Shown piece after piece: positions 11,116-22,899 of a stretch of 64,000 nt of DNA. The notes beneath the pieces are model-generated. The model was given only the letters and a program-made list of their open reading frames with translations. It was not told the origin of the DNA and made no database searches. Every line of letters begins with the position of its first letter. Within the stretch, counting starts at the first letter, position 1. The position numbers and the translations under genes were made by a program. This DNA comes from Tipula vernalis. Taxonomy: Eukaryota; Arthropoda; Insecta; Diptera; Tipulidae. The stretch is from the NCBI GenBank assembly GCA_958295665.1, contig OY282560.1:97627930-97691929 (forward strand), in the 5' to 3' direction.

Positions 11116-12265
11116 AGTCGGTTTAACGTTGCGCCCAGTCTGGGTCGTGCCACCACAAATTAAATCCGTTTAGTTTTGATGGCATCAGTCCTCTGGACGC
11201 GCAATCTGCGGGGTTGCTCTGTGACTCGACATGATTCCAACATCCTCTGGAAGTTTTTGACAATATATTGGCTGTGCGATTGGCGACAAAAGTTTTCCAC
11301 TTCCTCGGAGGAGAGGATAACCATCCTAAGACAATGGTCGAGTCGGTCCATAATGTAATTTGTACTTCTGGAACTCTCAACGTCTTCGCTGCAGTATTTA
11401 TTTATGTGACTAGTAAAGCTGCAGCACGCAGCTCAAGCCTTGGAATGCATACTTGATTGATTGAAGCAACCTTCGTTTTGGAATTGATGAGACTGGTGCT
11501 TACATTGCCACGTTCATCAACATATCTGCAGTACACAACCGCCACATATGCCTTCTCAGAAGCGTCACTAAAGCCGTGTAACTCAAGTGTCTCCCCGCTG
11601 GTTCCAAACCATCTCGAAATTCTTATTTTCTTTAGTTCTGGAAGCTCGTCATTATCCCAATCTAAGTTTAGCACCAATAAACTCTGGAATAAAATTTTAA
11701 AATTAATATTTCCAGGTGCTAGCCATCCCATTGGATTAAAAATGCGAGCCGATTGTGATAGAATTGTTTGCTTAGATCCGGTTGATTTATCTTTAAGTGA
11801 TACTTTGATTTGAAACTCGTCTTTGGCAGGATTCCATTGGATACCGAGCAATTTAGGATATGATTGGTCGTCTATGATCAATGGATTGGGTTCCTTACTT
11901 TCCGGAGCAATTTTTTCCAGTTAAAAGTTATAGTTGAAAGACCACAGTCGGTAAATTTAAACCATAGGATTTAAGCACATCTGTGAATGTTTCTTGCATT
12001 TTATGTGCTTCATCCGCAGTATGGCAACCGGATATAAAGTCATCAACATAGAAATCGTGAATTATTTTCTCAGCGATCATCGGTTGATCCTTCATCAAGC
12101 TGTTCCCGATCATTTGCAGAGATTTTGTTGCAAGATATGGTGTCGAGGCTGTTCCGCACGTAACTGTGGTGAGACGGTAATGTGTCGGTGGTTTCGTATC
12201 GAAGCGCCATAGGATTCGGTGATAGTCCCTATCCTCAGGGTGAAGGTTTATTTGGCGGAACATTT
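11116..12265 (-). pseudogene. BEL/Pao RT and RNase H (inverted 3' half)
   Basis: Starts abruptly at MFRQINLHPEDRDYH (~12,263), mid RT palm. The catalytic box is intact as FYVDDFISG (~12.04 kb). The Pao-type connection follows (LLGIQWNPAKDEFQ, SARIFNPMGWLAP), then RNase H-like blocks GFSDASEKAYVAVVY, IPRLELRAAALL, LWTDSTIVLGWL and NPADCASRG. Frame breaks occur at ~11.9 and ~11.39 kb. Roughly 50 RT residues between IKLRV at 9866 and MFRQI here are missing; the Helitron fragment begins exactly where they would lie. Confidence 0.88.
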
Positions 12266-14818
12266 TCTCAATGCTCTCTGCTTACCAATAAAAACCTACA
12301 CGATATTGTTATGAAAAGCATGGTGTACGGTCCGTGCGGTTTGTTGAATCCAAAGTCACCATGCATGATGGATGGAAAGTGCACAAAGATGTTTCCACTG
12401 ATAAGCGAAACGCAAACAGCGACTGATGGTTATCCGCTCTACCCTCGCCGTAAGCCTGAAGATGGTGGATTTACAGCATACGTTAAATTAAGGCCAGGGC
12501 GTGAAACTCAAGACGTTGAGCTTGATAATAGATGGATTGTCCCCTACGGTCCATTACTTTTGAAGATGTTTGATGCCCATATTAACGTTGAGTGTTGCAA
12601 CTCAGCGAAATCGATCAAGTACATTCTCAAATATCTACATAAGGGATTTGATCAAGATGAATTTGCCGCTTAATCCCGTGACAATAGGGTGAATGAAATT
12701 GCTGAATATCGAGCAGGCCGGTATATAAGTAGTAATGAAGCAGCGTGGCGTATTTTTTGGATTTCAAATTCACAAAAGAGAATGGCCAGAGAGTTTACTT
12801 TAATGAAAACAATCTAGAAAGACCGCCTAACAAATCCACCAAAAACTACTTTAACAGAATTCTTTGAACTGTGCAAAAGAGACGACTTGCAAAGACATTG
12901 CTATATTTTGAAGTGCCGCAATATTTTACGTGGGACAAATCGAAGAAGATCTTCAATAGTCGTAAACAAGGCTCAATTGTAGAAGGACATGGCGGCGTCC
13001 GTTCTGGTGACGCACTTGGTTGCGTCTATACAGTCCATTTGTGGAACATATAGTGTTACTACATACATACGAATGCTTCTTCATAAGATTAAGGGACCTA
13101 CAAGTTTTAATGTTTTATGGACCGTAAATGGAGATTTATGTGAGACATATCATGCTGCATGTTGGGCTATGGGGCTCTTAGAGAATGACAACCAGTGGGA
13201 TGAGTCATGCTGCGAGGTGTCCAATCCAAAAGCTCTGTGAAAAAATACTAAGACTGCATGTCTGAAGATATTCTGCGCCGTCTGCAACGAGAAAATCCAA
13301 ATCTGAACTTAGATTTCACAGAAGAAATCTACAACGAAGCACTGATAATGATCGAAGACATAGTTATTGATATGTCAGGAAAACTTTTATCAGCATTTGG
13401 AATTCCAAGCCCATCACGTTAAACAACAGGCAGCTTGAATAGAGAGATGTTGCGTGAGCTCTCCTATGACACTGACAAAATGAACAGATACGTCGAAATA
13501 AATGAACCACTTATGCATGCAGAGGAACGAGAAATTTATAATGAAATCTTTTCGTTGACAAAAAAGGTGGCATAATTTTCATAGATGCATCTGGCGGAAC
13601 TGGCAAAACTTTCCTTATCAACTTAGTACTTGCTAGAATCAGAGGAGAAAACGAAATTGCACTCGCAATGGCCTCTTCAAGCATCGCTTCTACCCTGATG
13701 GCTGGCGGTCGGATATCTCATGCTACACTATCGCTTCCAATTGACCTCATATACGCAACGAGACGCCAGTATGCGGAATTAAGAAAGAAACTGGAAAAGC
13801 GGAGGTATTAAAAAAATGTATGTAATGCGATTTTATGGGATGAAGTAGCAATGATGCATAAACATGGATTGAACATTATGAGTGGATTGTTCGTTATCCT
13901 TGCTGGAGATTTTCGTCAAACACTGCCAGTCATTCCTAGAGGTAACATGTACGACGAGATAAAATCCTATATCAAATCATCGCAACTGTGGAGATTTGTA
14001 AAAGACATGAAACTCCAAACAAACATGCGGATAAAACAATCAAATGGATTCGACTCACTGCAATTTTTCAGGTATCTGCTGTGTGTTGGCAACGGAAAAG
14101 AAGAATTGGATGTGAAAACTGGACAAACTAAATTGAATAAAGATTTTTGCAACACATGTCAAAACATTAAAATTCTGATTGACCACGTGTATCCAAATCT
14201 AACACAACACATTGTATATCACGGTTGGCTTCAAGAACGAGCAATACTTGCACCAATTAATGCTAAAGTCGACGAAATCAATTTCACCATTCAAGAAATG
14301 ATTCCAGTTGAATCGAAGTCATTTTACTCAATTGATAAGACCAGTTATCCAGTTTAGTTCTTAAATACGCTCAATCCAAGTGGCATACCACAACATAAAA
14401 TCACACTCAAGATTGGAAGCCCTATGTTGTTAAGGAATTTGGATACTCCAAAACTATGCAACGGAACGCGTTTGGTTGTGAAGGCGATGAACACTTATAT
14501 AATTGTGGCAACAATTTTGGTTGGACAATTTAAAAGGGAAAATGTGTTCATTCGAAGAATTCCAGTTTTTCCCAATGATCTACCTTTTCAATTCAAACGC
14601 CTTTAGTTCCCGATTCGTCTTGCGTTCGCTATAACGACCAATAAATCTCAAGCGCAGTCATTCAATGTGGTAGGAATTGATTTAAGGGATGAATGCTTCA
14701 GTCATGGACAATTCTACGTAGCAATGTCACGGAAGGAGACACCTAAAAACTTATATGTGCTGGCAGATGAAAACAAGTCAACAAAAAATATTGTTTATAC
14801 ACAGGTGTTGAAGGATTG
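12266..14818 (+). pseudogene. Helitron Rep-helicase (RepHel), 5'-truncated
   Basis: Begins inside the Rep domain (LHDIVMKSMVYGPCG). The tyrosine motif is present as KYILKYLHKG (~12.63 kb), matching YxxxYxxK; the upstream HUH histidines are missing. Then ISSNEAAWRIF, PQYFTWDKSKK, LLHKIKGPTSFN. The PIF1-type helicase has Walker A GGTGKTF (~13.6 kb), Walker B ILWDEVAM (~13.84 kb), GDFRQTLPVI, and the C-terminal AITTNKSQAQSF and FYVAMSRKE. About 25 residues appear deleted between Walker B and GDFRQ. Nonsense codons at 12,671, 14,355 and 14,604 and several frameshifts inactivate it. Confidence 0.92.
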
Positions 14819-14910
14819 ACTTTGGCAAACTATACTTCAATGATAATGTTTAAACGTTCAATAAATATACAAATTCTATTTGAAACTCATAGCATTTGGT
14901 TTTATTTAAG

Positions 14911-14940
14911 CCGGCTGTGCGAAGCCGGGTTCGATACTAG
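14911..14940 (+). mobile_element. Helitron 3' terminus: hairpin plus CTAG
   Basis: CCGGCT (14911-14916) pairs with AGCCGG (14923-14928) over a 6-base loop; eight bases later comes CTAG at 14937-14940, followed by T. A GC-rich hairpin just before CTRR with insertion before T is the canonical Helitron 3' end. It lies ~90 bp after the helicase stop, on the same strand, so it fixes the element's right boundary. Confidence 0.88.
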
Positions 14941-15618
14941 TTGATTTATAAATATTTGATATTTTTGTCGAAAAATGTTTCACTTATTGAGAATGATTCG
15001 AGAAAGCTCGAAATGACATAATAAACACGGCCCCAATAAATAACTATCCTCCAATAAATATCTCCATAAAAATTGAAAATGAATGAAGACGAGTTAAACG
15101 GAATTGTTAAACATTATGGGAAGTGGAGTCGGCCAATCTAGGTCTGATTTTTTGGCCGAAGAAAAACCACTTGCACATATACGAAAATATTTGTAGAATA
15201 CGCATAAAGCTCAGTCGCAATCAGTCGGCTTACTGCAGCCAAAATCGTGTTCAGTACGCCTGCCCAAACGTGGGAATTACCTTCCAATCTGTGGTTAGGC
15301 AGACGAAGGTTTTAAAAAGACATTTAAATTGTTAATATTCCCGAAGAAGTGAACCACGTTGCTCGGCCCATTATATTTTGTTTGATATTTCGAAGATTCC
15401 CAGTCATAAAGCATGGTGAATAACTTTCAGTTTTTTCATTATTATAGTGATTGGGAAAGAGGTCGCATCGTCTACACCACCTAAATTTTGCGAGAGTAAA
15501 AAAAATTCTCAGGACATCAAAATATTAAACCATGATCGGTGTGAATTATTTAATGTTAACAGAAAAGAGTTTCACAAATTAATAGACAATAGTGACAAAA
15601 AGTATAACACAATATTTC
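14941..15618. other. No recognised gene
   Basis: Flank of the Helitron. Short open frames at 15123-15335 and 15447-15641 have no motif I recognise. AT-rich. Confidence 0.4.
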
Positions 15619-15828
15619 GGTTTTGTCACTTCCTCATGTAATATTTATTTTATTTGAAATTGAAATTACGATCGTTTCTGATGTTACTCCTTGATCAAAT
15701 TTCTAACAAACACTCAACAAACCTGCACTGTGTGTTTGTTAGAAATTTGATAAAGGAGTAACATCAGAAACGATCGTAATTTCAATTTCAAATAAAATAA
15801 ATATCACATGAGGAAAGTGACAAAACCA
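15619..15828. repeat. Long inverted repeat (foldback hairpin)
   Basis: Left arm about 15619-15713 and right arm about 15731-15828 are near-perfect reverse complements (~95 bp) with only a few substitutions or one-base indels, separated by under 20 bp. The arms include GATCGTTTCTGATGTTACTC and its complement. Looks like a foldback MITE or palindromic remnant. It lies ~200 bp beyond the integrase tail of a gypsy element, so it may be inside that element's LTR region. Confidence 0.9.
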
Positions 15829-16029
15829 TTGTGCTTTATTATAGGTATAAAATCTTTTTGTTAGTGATATTAGTCCACGAGTAAACAACAAATATGTAAA
15901 GATAAGTGACGTTTACACAAAAAGTAGCAGCACTTCCATCCATAAGATTTATTTTATGACAAAGAAGGTTCTTGAGAATAATTAACTACTAATTCGCGTC
16001 TACATTAAATGTAGATTAAAAACTCTAAT

Positions 16030-16660
16030 CCACTTGGCCGTCCTGCATTCTCGTCCGGCTCGGATGAGTCTAGAAAATCGACTACAGCTATTTCCAATCT
16101 TCTACACTCTCGTCAGATACATCTTGGAACCAACTTTTAATAAATTCAGCCGATGCAGTAGTCTGGGTTGGGCCTTCAGACTCGCCAACCTTTTTTACAT
16201 CATAACGGTCATTAGCATGAACTTTTGTGACTTCATAGGTCCCTAGATACTTACTTTTCAATTTCAAACCGGCACCAAATTTCGTTCGCTTTATTACAAT
16301 CCACTCCCCTTTGGTATATAATGGCGCTTTCTGCCTTCATTTATTATAAGTTCGATAATTTTCGCTTTGAATTTTTTCTATAGATTCGAGCACATTCTCT
16401 TAACTCATAACGATCGTCAATGAATTCCTGTACCGCTTCTTCATTTAGAATTTCTTTATTTTATCTGCAAAATTATCTGCAGTCTTCATTTTAATACCAA
16501 AAAGAATTTCAAACGGAGTCATTCGAATAGCTCTTTGCCATGTATTGTTAATAAATGACATATAATGTTATCTGGAAAGCTTCCTCAATACGGCAATTAC
16601 GGTTCTTTACACAAATTTGAATAAAAGCGTTCTTCACGCAAGTTGACTTTAGCCAAAACA
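16030..16660 (-). pseudogene. Gypsy integrase C-terminal fragment
   Basis: Minus-strand frames give the non-catalytic end of a gypsy integrase: RMTPFEILFGIKMKTADNF (16.5 kb), then GEWIVIKRTKFGAGLKLKSK, YLGTYEVTKVHANDRYDVKK and a tail ending near 16,030 in SRTRMQDGQVD. Stops and frameshifts interrupt it. No catalytic core is present; a BEL integrase abuts it at 16.67 kb. The 3' LTR could begin near TGTAGACGCG (minus) at ~16,000, but no partner is visible. Confidence 0.75.
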
Positions 16661-16669
16661 TTGGTGGAA

Positions 16670-17387
16670 TATTACCTTGATGCAGATATTTTTACATTTG
16701 CTGACTCTTGATTCCATTTATTTCTTTGTTGAATCTCTGAAAGATATTCCAGTCGCCATCGACTCCAAAACCGTTGAAGTGTACATTGAATTGTTTGATA
16801 ACAAGATAAATTATTAGATTTTATTTCCAACAATGATGGCTCAGGTAATGCAGTGAGTGGAGCACCAATTAAAAAGTGTCCAGGCGATAGTGCTGCATAA
16901 TCATCAGGATGACTTGACATAGCAGTAATCGGGCGTGGATTCATACATGCTTCTGTTTGAATTACTAGCGTTGTAAATTGTTCGATAGAAAAAAATGTGA
17001 GGACCAATAGCACGTTTCAGGTGAAGTTTTGCTCCCTTAACTCCAGCTTCCCATAGGCCCCCAAAGTGTAAAGATCGAAAAGGAATTGTCAACCATTGTA
17101 TGGAATTACTATTACAATATTTTATTATCTCAATTTGAAACTGCTGTAATAGAAACAGATTTCTCAGTTCCTTTAATTACTTTCGTGCACCGACCAAAGG
17201 TTTGAGTACAAACCACGACGTGCAACAAATCTTTTCAGACAAGCTATAAAAGCATTAGAAGACATATCATGAACTACCTCTAGATGGACTGCTTTTACAG
17301 CGAAGCAAATGAAAAGGCAAACATATACTTCCAAGGTTATTTTGGAACGAATCATTGGTTTCACGTAGAATGGACCGCAAAAGTCTA
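16670..17387 (-). pseudogene. BEL/Pao integrase, distal part
   Basis: DFCGPFYVK (first catalytic Asp) lies right at the edge of the TIR insertion; then KAVHLEVVHDMSSNAFIACL and KRFVARRGLYSNLW. The second catalytic Asp region is damaged (LWSVHESN where DNG is expected). HFGGLWEAGVKGAKLHLKR carries the Glu, and SPGHFLIGAPLTALPEP and RFWSRWRLEYLSEIQQRNKW close the domain. Frameshifts near 17.17 and 17.0 kb. It continues at 18,208 on the other side of the insertion. Confidence 0.85.
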
Positions 17388-18207
17388 CACAGTTGAAAAA
17401 ATATTGCTTATGTAATGCAATGCAAGGTCCATTGCAAGGCTGTATTACAAAATGATACAAAGCTTGGATTAAAAATTAGTTTGATACAATTTGCATTGAT
17501 TTGTAATACAGCAATTAGATTACATTTTAGTGCAATATTCCATTAGAATATAAAGCAAATTGTAGAAGACCCGTCAATCAACTCCATTAAAATTTATCAA
17601 AGACTGCATTAATAAAATATTTTAGAAGTATTAAATTTTAAAGCAAGTTGCTCTTTGTTTTTGGTGCCTTGAGGTTGAGGGTCGAAATTTAAGAGAGCCA
17701 GCTTACTAAAAAAAAACAAAAAAAAAATTGTATGTTCATCTCATCTTTCAATGGACGGGCTAGCCTAGTTCACTTTATGATCGGCCCAAGGTAATAACTT
17801 ATAAATTAAGAACTGAAAAGTTTACGTTGAAACATAATAGAAATTTTCGAATCCGGAAAACTAAATTATTAAAAATTTATTAAGCTGCTTATATGTCATG
17901 TGGTCGGTTTGATTTAGTGAATTTTATACCGGTAATGCAAAACTCGTACATGACATGATCTTATTATTCATATAAACATTTAAAGTCTGCTTGTTTTAGC
18001 GAATTTTATGTTGGCATAATTTTTTAATTTGAGCAGGTTGCTTTAAAATGTTTAATAGTTGTATTAAAAATATTTTTTAATGCAAATACTGCTTTAGAAA
18101 TCCTCATAATTGCATTAAAATTCATTTTAACGCAATCATACTTTACAATTTACATAAGTCGTAATGCAAGGCTTGCATTAAAAATTAAAGTTATTTTTTC
18201 AACTGTG
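17388..18207. mobile_element. 820 bp TIR element with TA target duplication (Tc1/mariner-type MITE)
   Basis: Ends are inverted repeats CACAGTTGAAAAAATA…TATTTTTTCAACTGTG, flanked on both sides by TA (17386-17387 and 18208-18209). The interior has no ORF and is full of ATTGCATTAAAA-like and TAATGCAA motifs in both orientations. It interrupts a BEL integrase frame, and the codons on either side line up in frame if the element plus one TA is ignored. TA duplication and CACAGT ends fit a non-autonomous Tc1/mariner relative. Confidence 0.9.
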
Positions 18208-19785
18208 TATCCCCACGGTGTTAAAAGCTCTCTGTGGTTGTTCTAATCTACTAAATGGTAGATCACCCATTAGTTGCTCGGTCATCTTTGGATGTATTCT
18301 AAAACAGCGGATGCAATCATGACATATTTTGTGATATAAATTTCTACCATTAACAATCCAATAATTTTCTCTAATACTGTATAAAAGGGCCTGCGGACCC
18401 ACATGTATTAAATGTTCATGCTCTCGGCGCACTAATAAACGAGAAAAAATATGATTTTGAGGTAATAAAATTGGATGCCTTTGATTGTAAGGTAGATCTG
18501 CCTTATCGATCCGACCACCTACACGAAGAATATTATTTGAAAGTTTTTATGCTACTTTTATGGTTTACATAAGTTTTTGCACGAATTGCTTTAATTTCAT
18601 TTGGAAACCCCTGATCTTGCACAATTCTAATTAACCAATCTAACGTTTCCCTTAATTCAACCAGGGCTAAAGGCCTACTTTTATGACCTAAATTACATTT
18701 ATTTTTACAATTATGAATAAAGCGGCGTATCCAAGCACTTACATATGTACATACTATACATTGATTAAACTTTGAAAATTTGAAAACTTGGAAAATAGTT
18801 CATCTGGATTTTCTACACTAACATTCACTTGTTGTTTATGTTGACGAACTTCTAGACTTAGCATTTCTGTAGGTAAATTAAAAACGGAATGTTCAGACCA
18901 ATCATTTTTATGTTGTAATATGAATGAAGAACCACTGTACCAATTATCGATTTTTAGGAACTCATTTGGAATAATTCCGCGCGATACGTGATCGGCATGA
19001 TTTTCATTGCTCGGTACATAATGCCAGTCCAATTTTGATGAATCATCTTGAATTTGTGAAATTCTGGTACCAACAAATGTATAAACCTATTTGGAATTGA
19101 ATGAATCCTATATAAGGTGATCTCCGAATCAGACCACAAATGAATCGACTGAAATTTAATATCCATAATTACTTGTAACCGCTTGGACATTTGGGCTACC
19201 AATAATGCTGCGCATAATTCAAGTCGAGGTATTGTTAATTTTTTTAAAGGAGCAACACGAGATTTGGAACACAAGAAACTGACTTTACAATTTCGTTCAA
19301 ATTTACTAGTATTTAACAAAGCCTTCAAATCATTTTTTTAGTTTGATGCCACGATCCAAACCATCGGACCCTGATAGCACATCGTCTGCTGAAGAGTTTT
19401 TGTGGCTAAATATGGCGCACTGGCTAAACCGTAAGTTACTGTTTCTAACTTATAACATTTTAAAGGATTTGCTAAATTATTCCTCCACCAAATACCTTGT
19501 AAATCCTGATCTTGGTCGTTAAGTCTAATTTGCCTGTATATTTTGGCGATATCCGCAAGGCATATTCGTGCTTCCTAAATCGAAGACTAATTGAAAATAA
19601 GTCCTGTTGCACGGTTGGACCAACTCTTAAAGAGTCATTCAACGAAATTTGCGACGGTGACTTGAACGAAGCATTGAAGACCACTCGCAATTTGGTGGTT
19701 TCACTACTTTCTTTTAACACGAAATGATGTGGAATGTAATACGACTTGTTGTAATGACATGTCATTTGATCAGGATTTTCTACTA
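18208..19785 (-). pseudogene. BEL/Pao RT remnant, RNase H and integrase N-terminus
   Basis: From the right: YIPHHFVLKESSETTKLRVV and QISLNDSLRVGPTVQQDL (RT start), YKLETVTYGLASAPYLATKT (RT palm), then a jump to SKSRVAPLKKLTIPRLELC and LWSDSEITL (RNase H), SRGIIPNEFL, and the integrase zinc region REHEHLIHVGPQ…CHDCIRCF. The palm motif with YVDD is missing: after TKTLQQ the frame passes directly toward RNase H. So the copy lacks the polymerase active site. It joins LINE sequence at ~19,785 without LTR or gag. Confidence 0.85.
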
Positions 19786-21340
19786 CTGAGCTGTCAGTGC
19801 CCAAAACTCACAACCAAAGATGATCACTGGTCTTTTCAGCGCTTTGTAGATATCTAGTTTTACTTTGAGTAATATATGAGGGGACTTGAATATTTTGATG
19901 TTAGCGTAAAATGCTTGGTAGCCTAGTCTGTGCTCTCACGGTGACTATGTATTTGATGTTCGCTTCGTTGATCTGAAGGCCAATTTGTTGGGCTGTTAAT
20001 TCCAACAAAAAGAGGGCCTCTTTCAGGAAGATGATGTTGCGAGCAAGAATACAAATACAGACAGGTGCGCTCTAGAGAAAATTAAGCTGTCGAATGGTAT
20101 ACTCTGTCGCACTTCAGATTTGATCTCGAAGGCATCCGAAATTCTGCCTTCTATTAGCACCTTCCATATTGAGCCAACAATTAAAAGCTGACACATGGAA
20201 ACCAATTTTAACAGTATGCACTTGTACAATAATATATTCCACAACGTATTCCTCTTAATGATGGCGTACGTCTAATAGTTTGATCGGTCATCGATCTATT
20301 TGACGGGGCTACATTGGCCCAAACCTTGTAGCCTGTGTTAAGCAAAGTTTTACCGCGGTAGTTGTGGCAGTTTAACCGATCTACTTTTTTTATATCGTTG
20401 GCAGATAAGAGCCGTCTTCTCTAGACGAAATAATTGGCATAAGCTCAAACATGTCGTAGAATTTTTTTTTGCAGCCTATGGAAAATAGTTTTGCTGCAAT
20501 GTAGTAGAATGTGCCGCCATATTTGAGCATTTCATATTTTGAGCAGATGCCACCCTCATCGGGTGTAATTTATCATCTGTGATGTGGGTGGTGGTGCCAT
20601 CTCGATGTGGATATCGCGTTAAAGCAAGGGAGGTTTAAGTGTCTATTTTTAGTTTACCTGATGCATTGCGAATAGCGCTGTTACGTGTATGAAAGTCCGT
20701 AGCTATTTCTCTTATGCTGCGACATCTATATGGCAGGCTACAATTTTGGATGTTGTGTGCGTGTTACTCATGCCATTTTCGTTTCTTCAGTTATATAATT
20801 ATGAGATTCTCTTGTTCTTTGTGATAGATTTCGTTCGTGTGTGCGATCTTTCTCCCGAATAGCACCAAGAAAATCATCGTCCAACTAGAGATTCTAAGGC
20901 CTAAATAAATTTTGATGATATCCCACTGTTCTTGAACGGAGTCAGGAAGTGGTTTATTTTCCAAGATTCCTGATACAGTAATCTCGGAGCTGATGGTTCG
21001 GGTTGGTTGTTCAATGCCGCAGTTCCAACGAGTGATGCGCTCTAAACGATGATTGTAACACACCTCTTTTTTGGGATATTGTAGTCATGCTTAAGCGATT
21101 TGTACTATTTCTCCGACAGCATCCAATGTTTTTGAGATAATCATATCCGATTGTTGATGCAATGATCATTCCACAAACGTGTCTCCGCAGGAAAAAAGTT
21201 TTGATAAATACTTAGTGATTTTGGCAAATTTCTGTTCAAGGTTGTACTTTTGAATAGTACGTCTCAATGTGCACATTAGGCTGGACAAGTCCCACACTTG
21301 CCTCTGTGGGGAAAAGAATCTATAGTAAAGTAGATATTAG
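19786..21340 (-). pseudogene. RTE/CFDP2-like LINE ORF relic
   Basis: Reads from high to low coordinates: PDSVQEQWDIIK (EN-RT linker, ~20.93 kb), EMLKYGGTFYYIAAKLF, DRLNCHNYRGKTLLNTGYKV (RT, ~20.33 kb), EGRISDAFEIKSEVRQ (~20.13 kb), AQQIGLQINEA, and YKALKRPVIIFGCEFWALT (19.80 kb). The same blocks in the same order occur in the plus-strand LINE at 52.5-55.6 kb. The YADD segment is deleted between ~20,000 and 20,100. It is joined to BEL RT at ~19,785. Confidence 0.8.
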
Positions 21341-21621
21341 AAACTGAAATAACTGTGCGCCGGTCGAAACATGGGAATTATATCCCAGTCTGCGTCTGAT
21401 GTTATTATCTATACTAATAAATATTAACAAATTGCAAAGTTTGTATTCGCGATGATAGGACGAGATTCTACCTGGCAAATTCGTATATCCATACATATAT
21501 CAAAACCTAGTAAAACATTCCAAACGGCGTTTCAATCATCTAATTTAAATTCATTGAACGGTATTTGGCTCCGTAACCGGCATAAATAATCCAAAATTTC
21601 GGGAGCCGTATTAATATTTAA

Positions 21622-21900
21622 AAAATAGGTCCCTCAAAAAATACCCTCCAAATAGAGATCCTCTCGAAACAGGAACGGTTTATTTTTGAAGGACCTATTT
21701 TTTGTGGGACCTGTTTTTAAGAGTCTTGGTTTTGAGGGACTTATTTTTTGAGGAACCTATTTTTTGAAGGGCATGTTTTAGAGTGATCTGTTATCTGTTT
21801 GTGAAAGACGCATTTTTTGTGGGAGCTATTTTTGAGGAAACAAAAAGATTCAAAACCTGAGGGGACCTATTATTGGGAGGACTAGTTTTTTGACGGATTC
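21622..21900. repeat. Imperfect minisatellite, GAGGGACCTATTTTTT motif
   Basis: The motif GAGGGACCTATTTTTT and variants (GAAGGACCTATTTTTT, GTGGGACCTGTTTTTA, GAGGGACTTATTTTTT, GAGGAACCTATTTTTT) recurs irregularly. One inverted copy, AAAAAATAGGTCCCTC, lies at ~21,622, allowing hairpins. No coding signal. Confidence 0.7.
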
Positions 21901-22899
21901 GTGCAATTTTAGAAACAAAAAAGAATCGTTTTTGCCTTAAAACTTAAATTAGCTATTTGGAACGCAAAACCAAGCTCGATATCGGCAATAATTATTTTGT
22001 GCGATCCATCGTGTATCAATATCGTGTATTTCTCTATCAATAAGATTGATTCTCTTCCAGTTTTTGGTTGTTTCCATTTACACCTGGCTAGTTTTGGTCT
22101 GAAACTTAATTGAACTTATTTTAACAAGTAATACTTTAGTATATTACATCCGCTTGTAAATTACTGATGGGGTAATTTTCACTTTGGCTCTTTGATGGCA
22201 CGAGTAAATTTATTGAAAGAATGTGTTGTCACTATTTGCAAATTTGATTGGTCTGATTTACATCTACATTGATTGATAACTAATTTTAGGAATAACTTAG
22301 GAAGTCCTGCCCAATACGATCAACATTTTATAGGGTATACGGTTATTTCACTGCTCCGTATAGACACGAACTACCTAAGGAGATTACTTGGACCCTGGAA
22401 AATATTTACAAATTTCTTAATAGGCAAGATACACAAGTTTGAACATACAAAAATGGAACATAAAACTTCAGAAGATTAGTTTTGTAAGAAAACAAATTTT
22501 AATTTTATTTTTGCTTTTCCCATTCGAAACGAATTAATAATGGGTAAGTATTATAATCGCGAATAAAATGTTCTTTCAAATTTTCACATTTTTTGACGAA
22601 TTTTTATTCAATATCTTTGTTTTATTTAATGAGAAATGAGGAGAATATTTTATAATAAACCTCGAAAATAGTACGAGAAAATGTGGTGGGCCTGGGTAGG
22701 TTGGATGAAATGAAAATTTACATGTCACATTAGTTACTTAATTCTTTTTTTATATAATACATACATAATATAGTCATCTGAACTGAATGATTGTTCGTAA
22801 ATACTAATATACTTCTACGTGTTAATTTGTAAAAACACATTTAAAATGGTCTAAGGACCGGTTGCATATTAGAAATTACACGAATTAATTAATTAACAT
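21901..22899. other. AT-rich DNA, LINE 3' flank
   Basis: No ORF with recognisable motif. At 22,782-22,872 is a block that recurs at 30,918-31,006 (entered separately). The right part probably includes the 3' untranslated region of the minus-strand LINE. Confidence 0.4.
22782..22872. repeat. Direct repeat copy 1
   Basis: GAATGATTGTTCGTAAATAC through CATTTAAAATGGTCTAA is repeated in the same orientation at 30,918-31,006 with a few indels. The two copies bracket the LINE/gypsy nest. Could be a shared LINE 3' end or an older target repeat. Confidence 0.75.

Noticed and set aside
11176..11813. Plus-strand ORFs of 60-118 codons
   Set aside because: Antisense shadows of the BEL RNase H/RT reading on the minus strand, which carries the recognisable motifs.
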